The position numbers and the translations under genes were made by a program. Positions 54,582-63,646 of a DNA stretch of 64,000 bases are shown here, piece after piece. The notes below the pieces were generated by a model. It made no database searches and was not told where the DNA came from. It saw nothing but the letters and a program-made list of their open reading frames with translations. Each line of letters opens with the position of its first letter. Positions within the stretch are counted from its first letter, which is position 1. The DNA is from Bradyrhizobium sp. LTSP849 (GTDB lineage Bacteria > Pseudomonadota > Alphaproteobacteria > Rhizobiales > Xanthobacteraceae), in contig NZ_JYMR01000056.1 of assembly GCF_000938255.1 (NCBI RefSeq), forward strand, positions 439,192 through 503,191, in the 5' to 3' direction.

Positions 54582-55267
54582 CTCCGGCTGATCGCGCGGA
54601 ACATGTATTCCGCCTGCTCCCAGTCCTCAAGGGTGTCGATGTCCTGCACGAGGTGCCGCGGCAGCACGATCCCGACGGAGCGCTCAGAGAATATCGGCAC
54701 GTCCTGGAGAAACGCCGACGCCGTCCCCCAGTAGAATTGGCCCGCGTCATGATAGGCCGGCTCGAGGTCCTGCGACCGGGTGAGGCGATGCTCTGGATGA
54801 AACGGATCGACGCAGCCTGTGGAGGTCATGCGCAAGGCGCGCTGGATCGGAAACGCGTAGCTCGTCACCGAAAATGCGAAGGCGGCGTCGGAGCCCGTGA
54901 GGGCGTCATAGGCCTCGCGCACGAAACGGGCCTGGATCAGCGGTGCTGTCGCGTAGATGCAACAGACATGGGTGATGTCGTCACCGCGTTCGATGGACCA
55001 GGTGATCGCGTGCTTGACGACTGCGGCGGTCCCGGTGTGATCGTCGGCGATCTCCTGCGGACGAACAAAAGGTGTCGTTGCGCCGAACTGTCGGGCCACC
55101 TCGGCGATCTCCTCGTCATCCGTGGAGACGACGATCTTGTCGAACAGGCCGCTGTCGCGCGCTGCATCGATTGAATAGGCGATGATGGGCTTGCCGCAGA
55201 ACGGACGGATGTTCTTGCGCGGAATGCGCTTGCTGCCGCCCCGCGCCGGGATGACCGCGATCTTCAC
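54578..55267 (-). CDS. pseF: CMP-pseudaminic acid synthetase PseF
   Basis: Activates pseudaminic acid with CTP. A 229-residue cytidylyltransferase: VIPARGGSKRIPRKNIRPF, STDDEEIAEVARQFGA, CCIYATAPLI, and the C-terminal DIDTLEDWEQAEYMF. GTG 55267 overlaps the pseC stop by 4 nt. The order on this strand is pseB-pseC-pseF, the usual core arrangement. Confidence 0.9.
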   Translation of the reverse strand: MKIAVIPARGGSKRIPRKNIRPFCGKPIIAYSIDAARDSGLFDKIVVSTDDEEIAEVARQFGATTPFVRPQEIADDHTGTAAVVKHAITWSIERGDDITHVCCIYATAPLIQARFVREAYDALTGSDAAFAFSVTSYAFPIQRALRMTSTGCVDPFHPEHRLTRSQDLEPAYHDAGQFYWGTASAFLQDVPIFSERSVGIVLPRHLVQDIDTLEDWEQAEYMFRAISRS

Positions 55268-56445
55268 GCGAGGATCTTCGTGAGCGCTGCGACGACGGTG
55301 TCCTGCTCTGCATCCGTCATCTTCGAGAACAGCGGCAGCGTGATGGCGTCCTGGTAGTAGCTCTCGGCCTCCGGGAACATGCCGACCTTGAAGCCCAGGC
55401 GCTGATAATAGGGCTGGGTATGCACTGGGATGTAGTGCACGTTGACACCGACGCCCGCGGCCCGCAACGCCTCGAACACCTGGCGTCGGCTGAGCTTGAT
55501 CTCGTTGCGTCGCAGCCGGATCACGTAAAGATGCCAGGCCGAATTCGTGTCCGGATGCTGCCACGGGCAGGTCACCGGCAGTTTCGCCAGCAGGGTATCG
55601 TAGCGCGCCGCGAGCTCGCGCCGGCGTGCGACGAAAGCATCGAGGCGGCCGAGCTGGCTGGTGCCGAGCGCGGCCTGGATGTCCGTCATGCGGTAGTTGA
55701 GCCCGAGCTCGATCTGCTCGTACATCCAGGGACCGTGCTGGTCCTCGTTGGAGCGCAGCTCATCGGCCGGCGCGGGCGACTGCACGGGGCGAACGATGCC
55801 GTGGGTGCGCAGATATGAGAGCCGTTCGGCGAGCTTCGGCGCATTGGTCAGCAGCATGCCGCCTTCGCCGGTCGTGATGATCTTGACCGGATGGAAGCTG
55901 AACACCGTGACGTCGCTGAGGGCGCCATCGCCGACCTTGCGCCTGCGGTAGTCGGCGCCGACCGCGTGTGAGGCGTCCTCGATGATGCGGAAGCCATAGC
56001 GGTCCGCGAGTGCGCGGATTTCCACCATCTCGCAGGATTGCCCGGCGAAATGCACGGGCACCACGACCTTCGGCAAGCGGCCCGCTGTATCCGCCTGCGC
56101 GAGCTTTTCGGCCAGTGCCGCGACGCTCATGTTGTAGGTACGCGGATCGATGTCGACGAAATCGACGCTCGCGCCGCAATAGAGCGCGCAATTGGCGGAG
56201 GCCACGAACGTGTTCGGTACCGTCCAGAGGATGTCGCCAGGCCCGAGATCGAGCGCGAGACACGCGACGTGAAGCGCCGCGGTCGCGTTCGAAACGGCGA
56301 TGCCGTGGGCTGCGCCGCAGTATGTCGCCAGAGCTTGCTCGAAGCGCGGGCCGGCCTGTCCCTGGGTCAGCCAGTCCGACGTCAAGACGTCCCTGACCGC
56401 GTCGATGTCCTCGGCGGAAATATCCTGGCGCCCGTAGGGGATCAT
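55264..56445 (-). CDS. pseC: UDP-4-amino-4,6-dideoxy-altrosamine transaminase PseC
   Basis: A 393-residue PLP aminotransferase converting the 4-keto sugar to the 4-amino altrose form. PLP Lys in VFSFHPVKIITTGEGGM, with IIEDASHAVGADY and DIQAALGTSQLGRLDAFV. N-terminal MIPYGRQDISAEDIDAV is typical of PseC. In ATGA overlap with pseB. Confidence 0.9.
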   Translation of the reverse strand: MIPYGRQDISAEDIDAVRDVLTSDWLTQGQAGPRFEQALATYCGAAHGIAVSNATAALHVACLALDLGPGDILWTVPNTFVASANCALYCGASVDFVDIDPRTYNMSVAALAEKLAQADTAGRLPKVVVPVHFAGQSCEMVEIRALADRYGFRIIEDASHAVGADYRRRKVGDGALSDVTVFSFHPVKIITTGEGGMLLTNAPKLAERLSYLRTHGIVRPVQSPAPADELRSNEDQHGPWMYEQIELGLNYRMTDIQAALGTSQLGRLDAFVARRRELAARYDTLLAKLPVTCPWQHPDTNSAWHLYVIRLRRNEIKLSRRQVFEALRAAGVGVNVHYIPVHTQPYYQRLGFKVGMFPEAESYYQDAITLPLFSKMTDAEQDTVVAALTKILA

Positions 56446-57443
56446 TGGACCGCTATCTTGTTGAACTCTCTGATCTCGGCCACATTGAGGAAGTGCTCGT
56501 TCCTGCCTGAATTGTAATCGAAGCCATCCGACACGGCCTCGCCACGTTCACCAATCTGGTTGGTGAGATAGTCGAGGTCACGGCGGAAGAATTTGATCGT
56601 CGGCTTGATGACGAAGTGGTCGTGGAACTTCAGCGTCAGGTGCGAATCGTCGGTCGGGCACATGACCTCGTGGAGCTTCTCGCCCGGCCGGATGCCGACC
56701 ACGCGCGTCGGCAGGTTCGGCGCCATCGCCGCCGCGAGATCGGGGATGCGCACCGACGGGATCATCGGCACGAAGATCTCGCCGCCGGACATGCGTTCAA
56801 AACTCTTGATCACGAAGTCGACGCCCTGTTGCAGGGTGATCCAGAACCGCGTCATCCGCGGATCGGTGATCGGCAGGTGGTCCGCGCCCTCTGCGATCAG
56901 CTTGTTGAACAGGGGCACGATCGAGCCGCGCGAACCGACCACGTTGCCGTAGCGGACGACGCTGAATGCGGTGCGATGGCCACCGGCCATGTTGTTGGCG
57001 GCGATGAACAGCTTGTCGGAGGCGAGCTTGGTTGCGCCGTAGAGGTTGATCGGCTGGGCGGCCTTGTCGGTCGACAGCGCGATGACCTTCTCGACGTTGG
57101 CCTCGAGCGCCGCCTGGATCACGTTCTCCGCGCCATGGATGTTGGTCTTGATGCACTCCATGGGGTTGTATTCGGCGGCCGGAACCTGCTTCAGCGCCGC
57201 GGCATGGATCACGAAGTCGATCCCCTTCATGGCGGCACGGAGGCGTTCGCCGTCGCGCACATCGCCAATAAAGTAGCGCATCACCGACTGGTCGAAGTCT
57301 TGCTGCATCTCGTACTGCTTCAACTCGTCGCGCGAATAGACCACGACGCGACGCGGCTTGAAGTTCTTGAGCAGGCCGGCAACGAACTGCTTTCCGAACG
57401 AGCCCGTTCCTCCGGTGATCAGGACAGATCTTTCGTCAAACAT
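56442..57443 (-). CDS. pseB: UDP-GlcNAc 4,6-dehydratase (5-inverting) PseB
   Basis: The first enzyme of pseudaminic acid synthesis, 333 residues. NAD(P) site VLITGGTGSFGKQFVAGL; active-site region ALSTDKAAQPINLYGATKLA; VRYGNVVGSRGSIVPLF. Matches the hexameric PseB/FlaA1 family and lacks the membrane part of larger WbpM-type dehydratases. First gene of the pseB-C-F operon; a 208-bp intergenic region separates it from a divergent methyltransferase gene. Confidence 0.95.
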   Translation of the reverse strand: MFDERSVLITGGTGSFGKQFVAGLLKNFKPRRVVVYSRDELKQYEMQQDFDQSVMRYFIGDVRDGERLRAAMKGIDFVIHAAALKQVPAAEYNPMECIKTNIHGAENVIQAALEANVEKVIALSTDKAAQPINLYGATKLASDKLFIAANNMAGGHRTAFSVVRYGNVVGSRGSIVPLFNKLIAEGADHLPITDPRMTRFWITLQQGVDFVIKSFERMSGGEIFVPMIPSVRIPDLAAAMAPNLPTRVVGIRPGEKLHEVMCPTDDSHLTLKFHDHFVIKPTIKFFRRDLDYLTNQIGERGEAVSDGFDYNSGRNEHFLNVAEIREFNKIAVQ

Positions 57444-57651
57444 GGGCGTTTACAGCGGCTTGCGATGCATTTTGGGGTAAGTTGCGGCTGTTACCATATG
57501 CATTCAGGGCCGTCTATGGTCAATTCCGATGACCATGGGCTGGAATCCCCGTATGAGGAGACGGCTGCTCCGGCGATCCCGAGCTCAATCGAGCTTTCAA
57601 CCGACGGAGAGTTTGGATAGATATTGGGGACGTTAACCGGCCGGGCCGAGC

Positions 57652-58323
57652 ATGATTGAACGGATAAAGGGCAACCCGAATGCATTTCCGCAACTTCGGC
57701 GGCATCAAGATCTTGTCGAATTTATCAGGGAAGAGCAGCCCGGCTTCGTCGGTAAAGTTCTCGATGTCGGTTGCGGACCAGGATATCTTGCCAAGCTGAT
57801 GAGGGAGGTCGGGTTCATCGAGATTCATGGTGTCGACTGGGGCGATCCTTCGTCTCTTATTCCGAATTCCGTTTCCTCCTACCAGCAAGTCGATCTCAAC
57901 GAACAGAAGCTGGAAGACGTGGTCGATTCAAAATTTGATCTCATCGTGTGCTCGGACACGCTGGAGCATCTTGAGCGCCCGGCAAAAGTCATAAGGTCGA
58001 TGCGAGAGCTGCTAACCGATACGGGTTCGCTCTACGTCACGGTGCCGAACTGCACCAATATCTTTCAGAGAGTGAGCTGGCTGCTGACAGGCAACAGCTA
58101 TCGCTACCGTACCGAGCGTGCCGGCGAGTTTGGTCACATCTCGCTGTTTCCTTCTTCCGTAATGCAATCCCTGATCAATCGCGCCGGTTTGAAGCGGGTG
58201 CGTAATGGAAAGGGCTATATAGCTGCAGCGGGCTACATGACCAGCAAGGGCATGAAGTTCAGCGACTTCTGGAGCTATTCAAGCTATTATCACTTCAAGC
58301 CGGTTGGGCCGAAGCCTCAGTGA
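57652..58323 (+). CDS. SAM-dependent class I methyltransferase
   Basis: A 223-residue methyltransferase with motif I VLDVGCGPGYLAKLM, HGVDWGDPSSLIP and DLIVCSDTLEHLERPAKVI, then LYVTVPNCTNIFQR. The C-terminal part is Tyr/Ser-rich. Its target is unknown. It ends 3 bp from the convergent NeuB-fusion gene. Base composition is lower in G/C than neighbouring pse genes. Confidence 0.8.
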   Translation: MIERIKGNPNAFPQLRRHQDLVEFIREEQPGFVGKVLDVGCGPGYLAKLMREVGFIEIHGVDWGDPSSLIPNSVSSYQQVDLNEQKLEDVVDSKFDLIVCSDTLEHLERPAKVIRSMRELLTDTGSLYVTVPNCTNIFQRVSWLLTGNSYRYRTERAGEFGHISLFPSSVMQSLINRAGLKRVRNGKGYIAAAGYMTSKGMKFSDFWSYSSYYHFKPVGPKPQ

Positions 58324-58326
58324 ATT

Positions 58327-60579
58327 CTAGCGGTCCTCGAAGTTCGACAGCCGCTGCAGCGCGATGCGGAATCCTTCGCCGTCGTTCTCGTGTCCTTGCC
58401 AGATTTCCGGGATGAACGAGGCCTGTGGTGCCTGCGTGTTCAGCACCCGGAACACGTTGCCGAAATCGATCTCGCCTTCACCGATCTGGAGGCCCTCGCC
58501 GTCGACGCCGCGGGCGTCACCCATGTGAACATGGGCGATGAACGATCCGATCGCCTCCATGAATTCGTCGAACGACCAGCTGTTTTCGGTACATGCAAGC
58601 TGGGAATGCGAGGTGTCGAAGCAGATGCGGACGCCGAGCTCGCGGCAGCCGCGCGCAATGTCGTCGCTGGAGACGAACAGATTGTGATAGCGCTGGCCGC
58701 CGAAATGCCAGGGATAAGGCGGCATGGTCTGCGGCCAGAGCTCGACTGCGGGATCGGCGAGCTCGCGGACGCTGGCGCGCAAATGGGCTTCGCGAACCGC
58801 CCGTTCCTCCGCGGTCAAGAAGCGCGTGGACGAGAAGCCGCCGACGTTGCAGATGATGCCAACCGGGCCGTCGTTCCGAAAGCGCTGCGCCAGTGCCTTG
58901 GTCTTGGCGATGACGCGCTTCATCTCCACGATCGAGCGCGTGCGATAGTCGTCGTCCGGCATCGTCAGATCGAGCACGTGGTCGCCCTCGAACAGCTCCG
59001 GCGCATGCACGATCAAGCCGCATGGATAGCTGTCGGCAAGGAAGTCGGCGTCGTTGATGCCGAGGTCGCGATAGCTCAGATGAAACTCGACGAAATCTGG
59101 ATTGATCGTCGTGATCAGCTTGTCGGCATCGCGGTGGCGCACCGGAATGCCCCAGGGGCGCCTGAAATTGATTTGTCCGCCGGCGGTGAGCTCACCGAGT
59201 TCGGAGATGTCGGATGGATAGAGCGGCGTCTGGGCCGGGATCGCGCGCGGCGATTTTCGTCCGATCACCTCGTCGATGCGGTTCGGTGAAAGGCCCTGGC
59301 CCGGGCTGCGGATCTCGATCATTTCCCGCGTGATCGTTGCGCCGGCCGCAATGGCGTCGATGGCGAAGATCGACTTGCCGAGGCTGATGCGGTTGGCCTT
59401 CTCACCCTGGCTGAGGATGCGGGGCAGGGCGCTGCCGAGGGAGTCCTCGACCTGGCGCACGCCTTCGACCATGCGCTTGAATTCCTGCGGCAGCAGGCTG
59501 ACCTTGTGGTCGTTGCCTTCCTGGGCGCGCGCCAGCGTGAAGTGCTTCTCGATCAGGCGCCCGCCCATCGCGACCGCCGCGACCGACACGAAGACGTCGC
59601 GTTCGTGCCCGGAATAGCCGACCACGCTCTCGCAGAGCTCCTGGAGGCGCAGCATGTATTTCAGGTTGATGTCGCGGAACGGCGCCGGATAGGTCGAGTT
59701 GCAGTGGAGCATGACGTACTCTGCGCCCGACGTCTGGAGCAGTTTCACCGTCTCGCGAATCTCGTCCTCGGTCGACATGCCGGTGGAGCAGATGATCGGA
59801 ATTCTCTGGTCGACGATGTGCTGGAGTAGCTCGTGATTGGTGAGGTCGGCGGACGCGGTCTTGATCGCCTTTAGCCCATAGCCACGACATTTGTCCGCGC
59901 TGTTGACGTCGAAGGCGGTGCAGAGCGGCTCCATACCGAGCGAGGCCGAATAGTCGAAGCAGCGATAGAGGTCCTCGTCACTGAGCTGGAAGCGATCGAG
60001 CAGGTCGAGCACGTATTCGGTGCCGAGGTCCTCGCTCTGTCCCTTCGTCCGCTTGCCGTAGAGCCCGGACATGTCGCGCATCTGGAATTTCGCGGCGTCG
60101 GCGCCGGCCTCTGCCGCCGCCTTGATCAGGGCGAAGGCGGTCTCGATGCTGCCATTGTGGTTGTTGCCGATCTCCGCGATCAGGAACGTCGGATTTTCTT
60201 CCGCGACGGTGCGGCTGCCGATCCTGATGCCTTCACCGGGATGGCGTTGACGGGCGACGCCGACGACGTGGCGTTCGGCGTCGACCAGCGGCACGTAGAG
60301 CACATCGCGCAGCAGCCGATTGGCGGTCTCGCGGTCGCCGGCAACGGCGCTGCGGACGCGCCGGTTGCAGAGGTCGCCGACTGCGGCCTGCACGCCGGAC
60401 GCAGCACCTGTGCCGATCCAGCGGATGATGTCCCCGTTCGAGAGGCTGCCGAGCAGCCGGCCGCTGCCGTCGACGCAGAACACGATCTCGCGGCGGTTGG
60501 CCGCGACCTTGCCCGCCGCCTCCTGGATGGAGGCGTCCTCGTACACCAGGTAGCTCTGAAGGTCTCTGTCGATGATCAT
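58327..60579 (-). CDS. Four-domain nonulosonate synthase: CBS pair + NeuB + SAF + TIM barrel
   Basis: A 750-residue protein. Residues about 1-115 form a CBS-domain pair (MIIDRDLQSYLVYEDASIQE, LGSLSNGDIIRWIG). Residues about 125-370 are a NeuB-type synthase barrel (LIAEIGNNHNGSIETAFALI, ICSTGMSTEDEIRETV, VGYSGHERDVF, IEKHFTLARAQEGNDH). An SAF domain follows (about 385-450, IFAIDAIAAGATITREMIE). The last 280 residues are a sugar-isomerase/AP-endonuclease-2-like TIM barrel (GLIVHAPELFEGD, ICNVGGFSSTRF, RICFDTSHSQLACTE, AHVHMGDARG). ATG 60579 is coupled by ATGA to the cytidylyltransferase gene. PseI-like enzymes normally have only the middle two parts. Confidence 0.85.
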   Translation of the reverse strand: MIIDRDLQSYLVYEDASIQEAAGKVAANRREIVFCVDGSGRLLGSLSNGDIIRWIGTGAASGVQAAVGDLCNRRVRSAVAGDRETANRLLRDVLYVPLVDAERHVVGVARQRHPGEGIRIGSRTVAEENPTFLIAEIGNNHNGSIETAFALIKAAAEAGADAAKFQMRDMSGLYGKRTKGQSEDLGTEYVLDLLDRFQLSDEDLYRCFDYSASLGMEPLCTAFDVNSADKCRGYGLKAIKTASADLTNHELLQHIVDQRIPIICSTGMSTEDEIRETVKLLQTSGAEYVMLHCNSTYPAPFRDINLKYMLRLQELCESVVGYSGHERDVFVSVAAVAMGGRLIEKHFTLARAQEGNDHKVSLLPQEFKRMVEGVRQVEDSLGSALPRILSQGEKANRISLGKSIFAIDAIAAGATITREMIEIRSPGQGLSPNRIDEVIGRKSPRAIPAQTPLYPSDISELGELTAGGQINFRRPWGIPVRHRDADKLITTINPDFVEFHLSYRDLGINDADFLADSYPCGLIVHAPELFEGDHVLDLTMPDDDYRTRSIVEMKRVIAKTKALAQRFRNDGPVGIICNVGGFSSTRFLTAEERAVREAHLRASVRELADPAVELWPQTMPPYPWHFGGQRYHNLFVSSDDIARGCRELGVRICFDTSHSQLACTENSWSFDEFMEAIGSFIAHVHMGDARGVDGEGLQIGEGEIDFGNVFRVLNTQAPQASFIPEIWQGHENDGEGFRIALQRLSNFEDR

Positions 60580-61280
60580 CCTGCAATGTTCCTGCGGAAC
60601 GTGGCCTCGAGAGCTTCCCAATCAGAGAGCTCGTCGAGCTCGATGCTGGTGCTCTCGTCCATTTCATAGACGGCGATCTTGCCGTGAAGGCGCGCGCTAC
60701 GCTCGCGCAGCCTGTCCACAGTCGAAATGTAGAACGCGCCGTTCTCCATCAGCGTGCCGTTCCATCGCTGGCGCAGCGGGCGCCTCGCTGGATCGTAGTT
60801 GATCGGCGTAGCGTCGTCATTCCAGAAGAATCGCCGCGTCCTGACGCAGGTGACGAGCGAATCCGCGCCGCTCGCGGCGAGATGGGAGATCGCCGCCGAG
60901 ACGTCATGATGGGTCGTCTGTGGGCTGGTCGCCTGCGCGGTGATGAGGTATTTCTCCGGGATGTCGCAGGCGTCGATCAGGTCGTAGATCGCCTCTTCGG
61001 TGGTGGAGTTGTCGGCCGCCAGATGGGTGGGGCGGGGATGGATGAGGATCCGGGAATCGATCGACCGCGCCACGGCGGCGATCTCCTCGCTGTCGGTCGA
61101 CACGAAGACGCGCGAAATCATTCCGCAGTCGAGCAGTGCCCGCAGCGTCCAGGCGCAGAGCGGCTGGCCGCAAAACGGTTTGATGTTCTTGCCGGGGATG
61201 GATTTCGAGCCACCGCGCAGCGGAACCAACGCGGCAAAGCTCGGCTTGCCAGGCGGGGCGTTCATTGAATCTACGTTCAT
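60576..61280 (-). CDS. Acylneuraminate-type cytidylyltransferase (NeuA/LegF-like)
   Basis: A 234-residue CMP-nonulosonate synthetase: AALVPLRGGSKSIPGKNIKPF, VFVSTDSEEIAAVARSI, ITAQATSPQTTHHD, and C-terminal IELDELSDWEALEATF. It differs from pseF and is coupled to the NeuB-fusion gene, so it probably activates a second nonulosonic acid. ATG 61280 and ATG 61265 are both possible; no strong ribosome site decides. Confidence 0.85.
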   Translation of the reverse strand: MNVDSMNAPPGKPSFAALVPLRGGSKSIPGKNIKPFCGQPLCAWTLRALLDCGMISRVFVSTDSEEIAAVARSIDSRILIHPRPTHLAADNSTTEEAIYDLIDACDIPEKYLITAQATSPQTTHHDVSAAISHLAASGADSLVTCVRTRRFFWNDDATPINYDPARRPLRQRWNGTLMENGAFYISTVDRLRERSARLHGKIAVYEMDESTSIELDELSDWEALEATFRRNIAG

Positions 61281-61694
61281 CCATGCCAGATGGGATCACC
61301 GCGGCAAGCGGTTTGCAATCTCGGCGACAATTGGCAGGGCCCCATCCGAAAATGCTGCGTCTGCCGGTCCGAAAATCGAGAAACCGGAGGTATTTCCGGT
61401 CCTTATCTCCTCGCCACCGTTGCTTAGTCGACCTCGATCAGCAAGCGCTAGATACGGCACAAGGCGGGATCATGCAAGGTGAACGCTGGTCGGAGAGGCC
61501 GGAACGGCCACCTGCGATGGCCCGGTGGTAAGTGGCCGAGTTTGCGAGCGCGTGCGGATTTCGGATTTCCGGCCAGCATTCACTGCCATGAATCCGGGCC
61601 ACACTAATCATCCGGTGCAGCAATCCGAGGGGCCGCTAGATCAACAGGATTACGATCTGATTTTTCTCGAAAGGCGCCGCGCGCGCGCCTGGCA
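61281..61694. other. 414-bp region with no supported gene
   Basis: Upstream of the cytidylyltransferase gene and downstream of the methyltransferase gene, so it should hold the promoter of the former. Short open frames on both strands (for example 61525-61719 plus) lack ribosome sites and resemble no family I know. No RNA gene or known repeat was recognised. Confidence 0.5.
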
Positions 61695-62627
61695 TCATTT
61701 CGAGGGTAGTGTCAGATGAATGTTCATCTGAGATGTTTTCGAGAACGGCATTCGCGCAAAATCGAACGCAGCGAACGCGAGATGCAAAAATGGCGTTAGT
61801 GGATTTTTCAGAGACGGCCTGCTGGCGGAGACGTCGCCCAGTCCCAGCATTTTCAGCTCGTTGATGGCGCTGACGGTCCAGAACGGGGCGCCCTGCGTGT
61901 ACTTGCACTGCAGGACTTCGAAGCCGGCGTTCTGGCAGTGGCGAATGAGACTTTCCCTTGTGAACAAGACGAAATGACGCGGCGTGTGAAATCCACCCCA
62001 GGAGCGGTTCCTGAACAGCCTCGCATCAAGAGAATCAAAGTTCGGCGTTTTGATCCAGATCCGTCCCCCTGGTTTCAGCAGGCCTCGAGCTTTTTCGAGG
62101 AGTGCCGCAGGGTCGGGAACATGCTCCAGCAGATTGAGCATGAGTATCAAATCGAACTGCCGATCAGTCTTGAAGCCCTCCACAGGCGTGAGGTGAAATT
62201 CGTGACCCTTGGCTCTGGCGGCGTCCTCCGCACCGGCATCGATATCAACGACCGTCGTGTGGGTAACGCGCGGGTCGGCTCGTTTGAGAGCGTCGAGAAG
62301 CCACCCGCTGCCGCCGCCGACGTCCAGAGCGGACAAGGCATTTCCGGGAATCTGACGGGTGATGGATCTGAAGGCCCTGTCGTCAAGGAAGTTCTTGATC
62401 TTCAAAGCGATGGAGTCTGCTTCCGAAGCATGGAAGGAATAGTAGTTGGACGGGTAAATTTCGTTCAAACGGTCGAAAAGCATCGGGTGGATGAAAACGA
62501 TGTCACAGCCGGTACAGCGGTAAAATGAAAACGTATCCGGCGTTGTAAAATACTCGACGTCATTGGCATTCGCGAAGTGGCTAACATCGGTTCGCGTGCA
62601 CAAAGGACAGCACGGAGAGGCGCTCAT
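61695..62627 (-). CDS. Zinc-ribbon SAM methyltransferase
   Basis: A 310-residue protein. The N-terminus has a zinc-ribbon pattern: CCPLC (about 6-10) and CTGC (about 38-41). The methyltransferase domain follows: SALDVGGGSGWLLDAL, HTTVVDIDAGAEDAA, LILMLNLLEHVPDP, GGRIWIKTPNFDSL. The C-terminal helix is amphipathic. Similar proteins methylate sugars or serve in natural-product pathways. ATG 62627 overlaps the desaturase stop (ATGA). The last codons include a perfect DNA palindrome. Confidence 0.8.
   Translation of the reverse strand: MSASPCCPLCTRTDVSHFANANDVEYFTTPDTFSFYRCTGCDIVFIHPMLFDRLNEIYPSNYYSFHASEADSIALKIKNFLDDRAFRSITRQIPGNALSALDVGGGSGWLLDALKRADPRVTHTTVVDIDAGAEDAARAKGHEFHLTPVEGFKTDRQFDLILMLNLLEHVPDPAALLEKARGLLKPGGRIWIKTPNFDSLDARLFRNRSWGGFHTPRHFVLFTRESLIRHCQNAGFEVLQCKYTQGAPFWTVSAINELKMLGLGDVSASRPSLKNPLTPFLHLAFAAFDFARMPFSKTSQMNIHLTLPSK
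61712..61731. other. 20-bp palindrome near the methyltransferase 3' end
   Basis: TCAGATGAATGTTCATCTGA has two perfect 9-bp arms around TG. It lies within the last 12 codons of the methyltransferase gene, so it may act as an mRNA 3' stem or be chance. Confidence 0.35.
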
Positions 62628-63646
62628 TGTATTTTGTTTCTCTTGACGATGACGTTGGTCCGAAGAAGGCCGAGGAATGTTTCCATATAGCCAGACCGCC
62701 GCATCTCGATGATCGAAGCGATCTCGGTATCGAGGAGATAGGTCTCGAGCTGATGGAGATTTGTATAGGAGACCTGAGGTTCCCAATGGTGCAAGAGATG
62801 CCGGTCAAACCCAGCGGCGCCGAATAACGAGGAAAAGACGCTCGGGCCAAAGATCCGGGTGTAGGCTCCATGGTCCTGCTCGAAATAATCGATGTGCGGT
62901 TCGGCGTCGGGATCGCGGTGTTCCAGCAGCTGGCGTAGCGCCCCCAGAAACGGAAAAATCATGCCGATGCCGACTATCCATGCGAGGCCGAGCGTGGGAA
63001 AACCAAACCAGAAGCTGGCGCCGACAATCGTCGCGTGAACTAGAATGCCGATCAGCAGCAAGAACGTCTCCCGTGTCGTTCGAGCCTTTCCGGTGCTCGT
63101 TCGTCGCTTGGAGAGAACCTCAATCGACCGCAGCCCGAATAGGCTCTTAAAGATAAAAAGCAGATTCAGCGGGAAGAAGTAGCTCATCTCGCTGTCGTCT
63201 TTTTGGCCTAGTGCGCGGTGGTGCTGGAAATGAAAAGGCCTGTACGACTTGACGGAGGTGCCGACCATCCAGGCGATCAAGAGATCGCAAAGCAGGTCGC
63301 TATTTTCTCTGTTCTGCGCCAGATTGAAATGGGCGCCTTCGTGAATGAACAACTGCAGATAGGCGACCCAGAATCCGATCGCCATGGCGCCCCCGAGTGT
63401 CGCGATCCACGGGGGGCACCCGTAACGCGGAGCAATAGCGGTAACGAGCGCCGTCGCGATCAGCGCAGCGTATCCAAGTGCTATGTCGGCCCATACTCGA
63501 ACGTAGGAGGGCTTCAAGGTTTTCAGAAGGTCCAGATAGCGCTGACCGCTTCGATTGACGATGACCGGCCGCAGCGTCTGGAATTTTCTCGAATAATCCA
63601 TGTCCGATCGGATCGCGGTCAGTTCCTCGCTTCCCTCGCTCTTCAA
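62624..63646 (-). CDS. Fatty-acid-desaturase-like membrane di-iron protein
   Basis: A membrane desaturase/hydroxylase of about 340 residues. The three histidine boxes are FIHEGAHFNLA, PFHFQHHRALG and FDRHLLHHWEP, with an added EHRDPD stretch. About four membrane helices flank them. The substrate may be an acyl chain or a lipid carrier. The start is uncertain: TTG 63646 has GGGGAGAG 5 nt upstream, while GTG 63694 gives a longer N-terminus. It is coupled to the methyltransferase gene by a 4-nt overlap. Confidence 0.75.
   Translation of the reverse strand: MKSEGSEELTAIRSDMDYSRKFQTLRPVIVNRSGQRYLDLLKTLKPSYVRVWADIALGYAALIATALVTAIAPRYGCPPWIATLGGAMAIGFWVAYLQLFIHEGAHFNLAQNRENSDLLCDLLIAWMVGTSVKSYRPFHFQHHRALGQKDDSEMSYFFPLNLLFIFKSLFGLRSIEVLSKRRTSTGKARTTRETFLLLIGILVHATIVGASFWFGFPTLGLAWIVGIGMIFPFLGALRQLLEHRDPDAEPHIDYFEQDHGAYTRIFGPSVFSSLFGAAGFDRHLLHHWEPQVSYTNLHQLETYLLDTEIASIIEMRRSGYMETFLGLLRTNVIVKRNKIQ

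Noticed and set aside
57516..57620. A 34-residue open frame upstream of the methyltransferase gene at 57652
   Set aside because: No ribosome site, no conserved motif, and it lies in a divergent promoter region. Chance is the simpler explanation.
61525..61719. A 64-residue plus-strand frame in the 414-bp gap
   Set aside because: No ribosome site and no similarity to a known family; it runs into the convergent methyltransferase gene.
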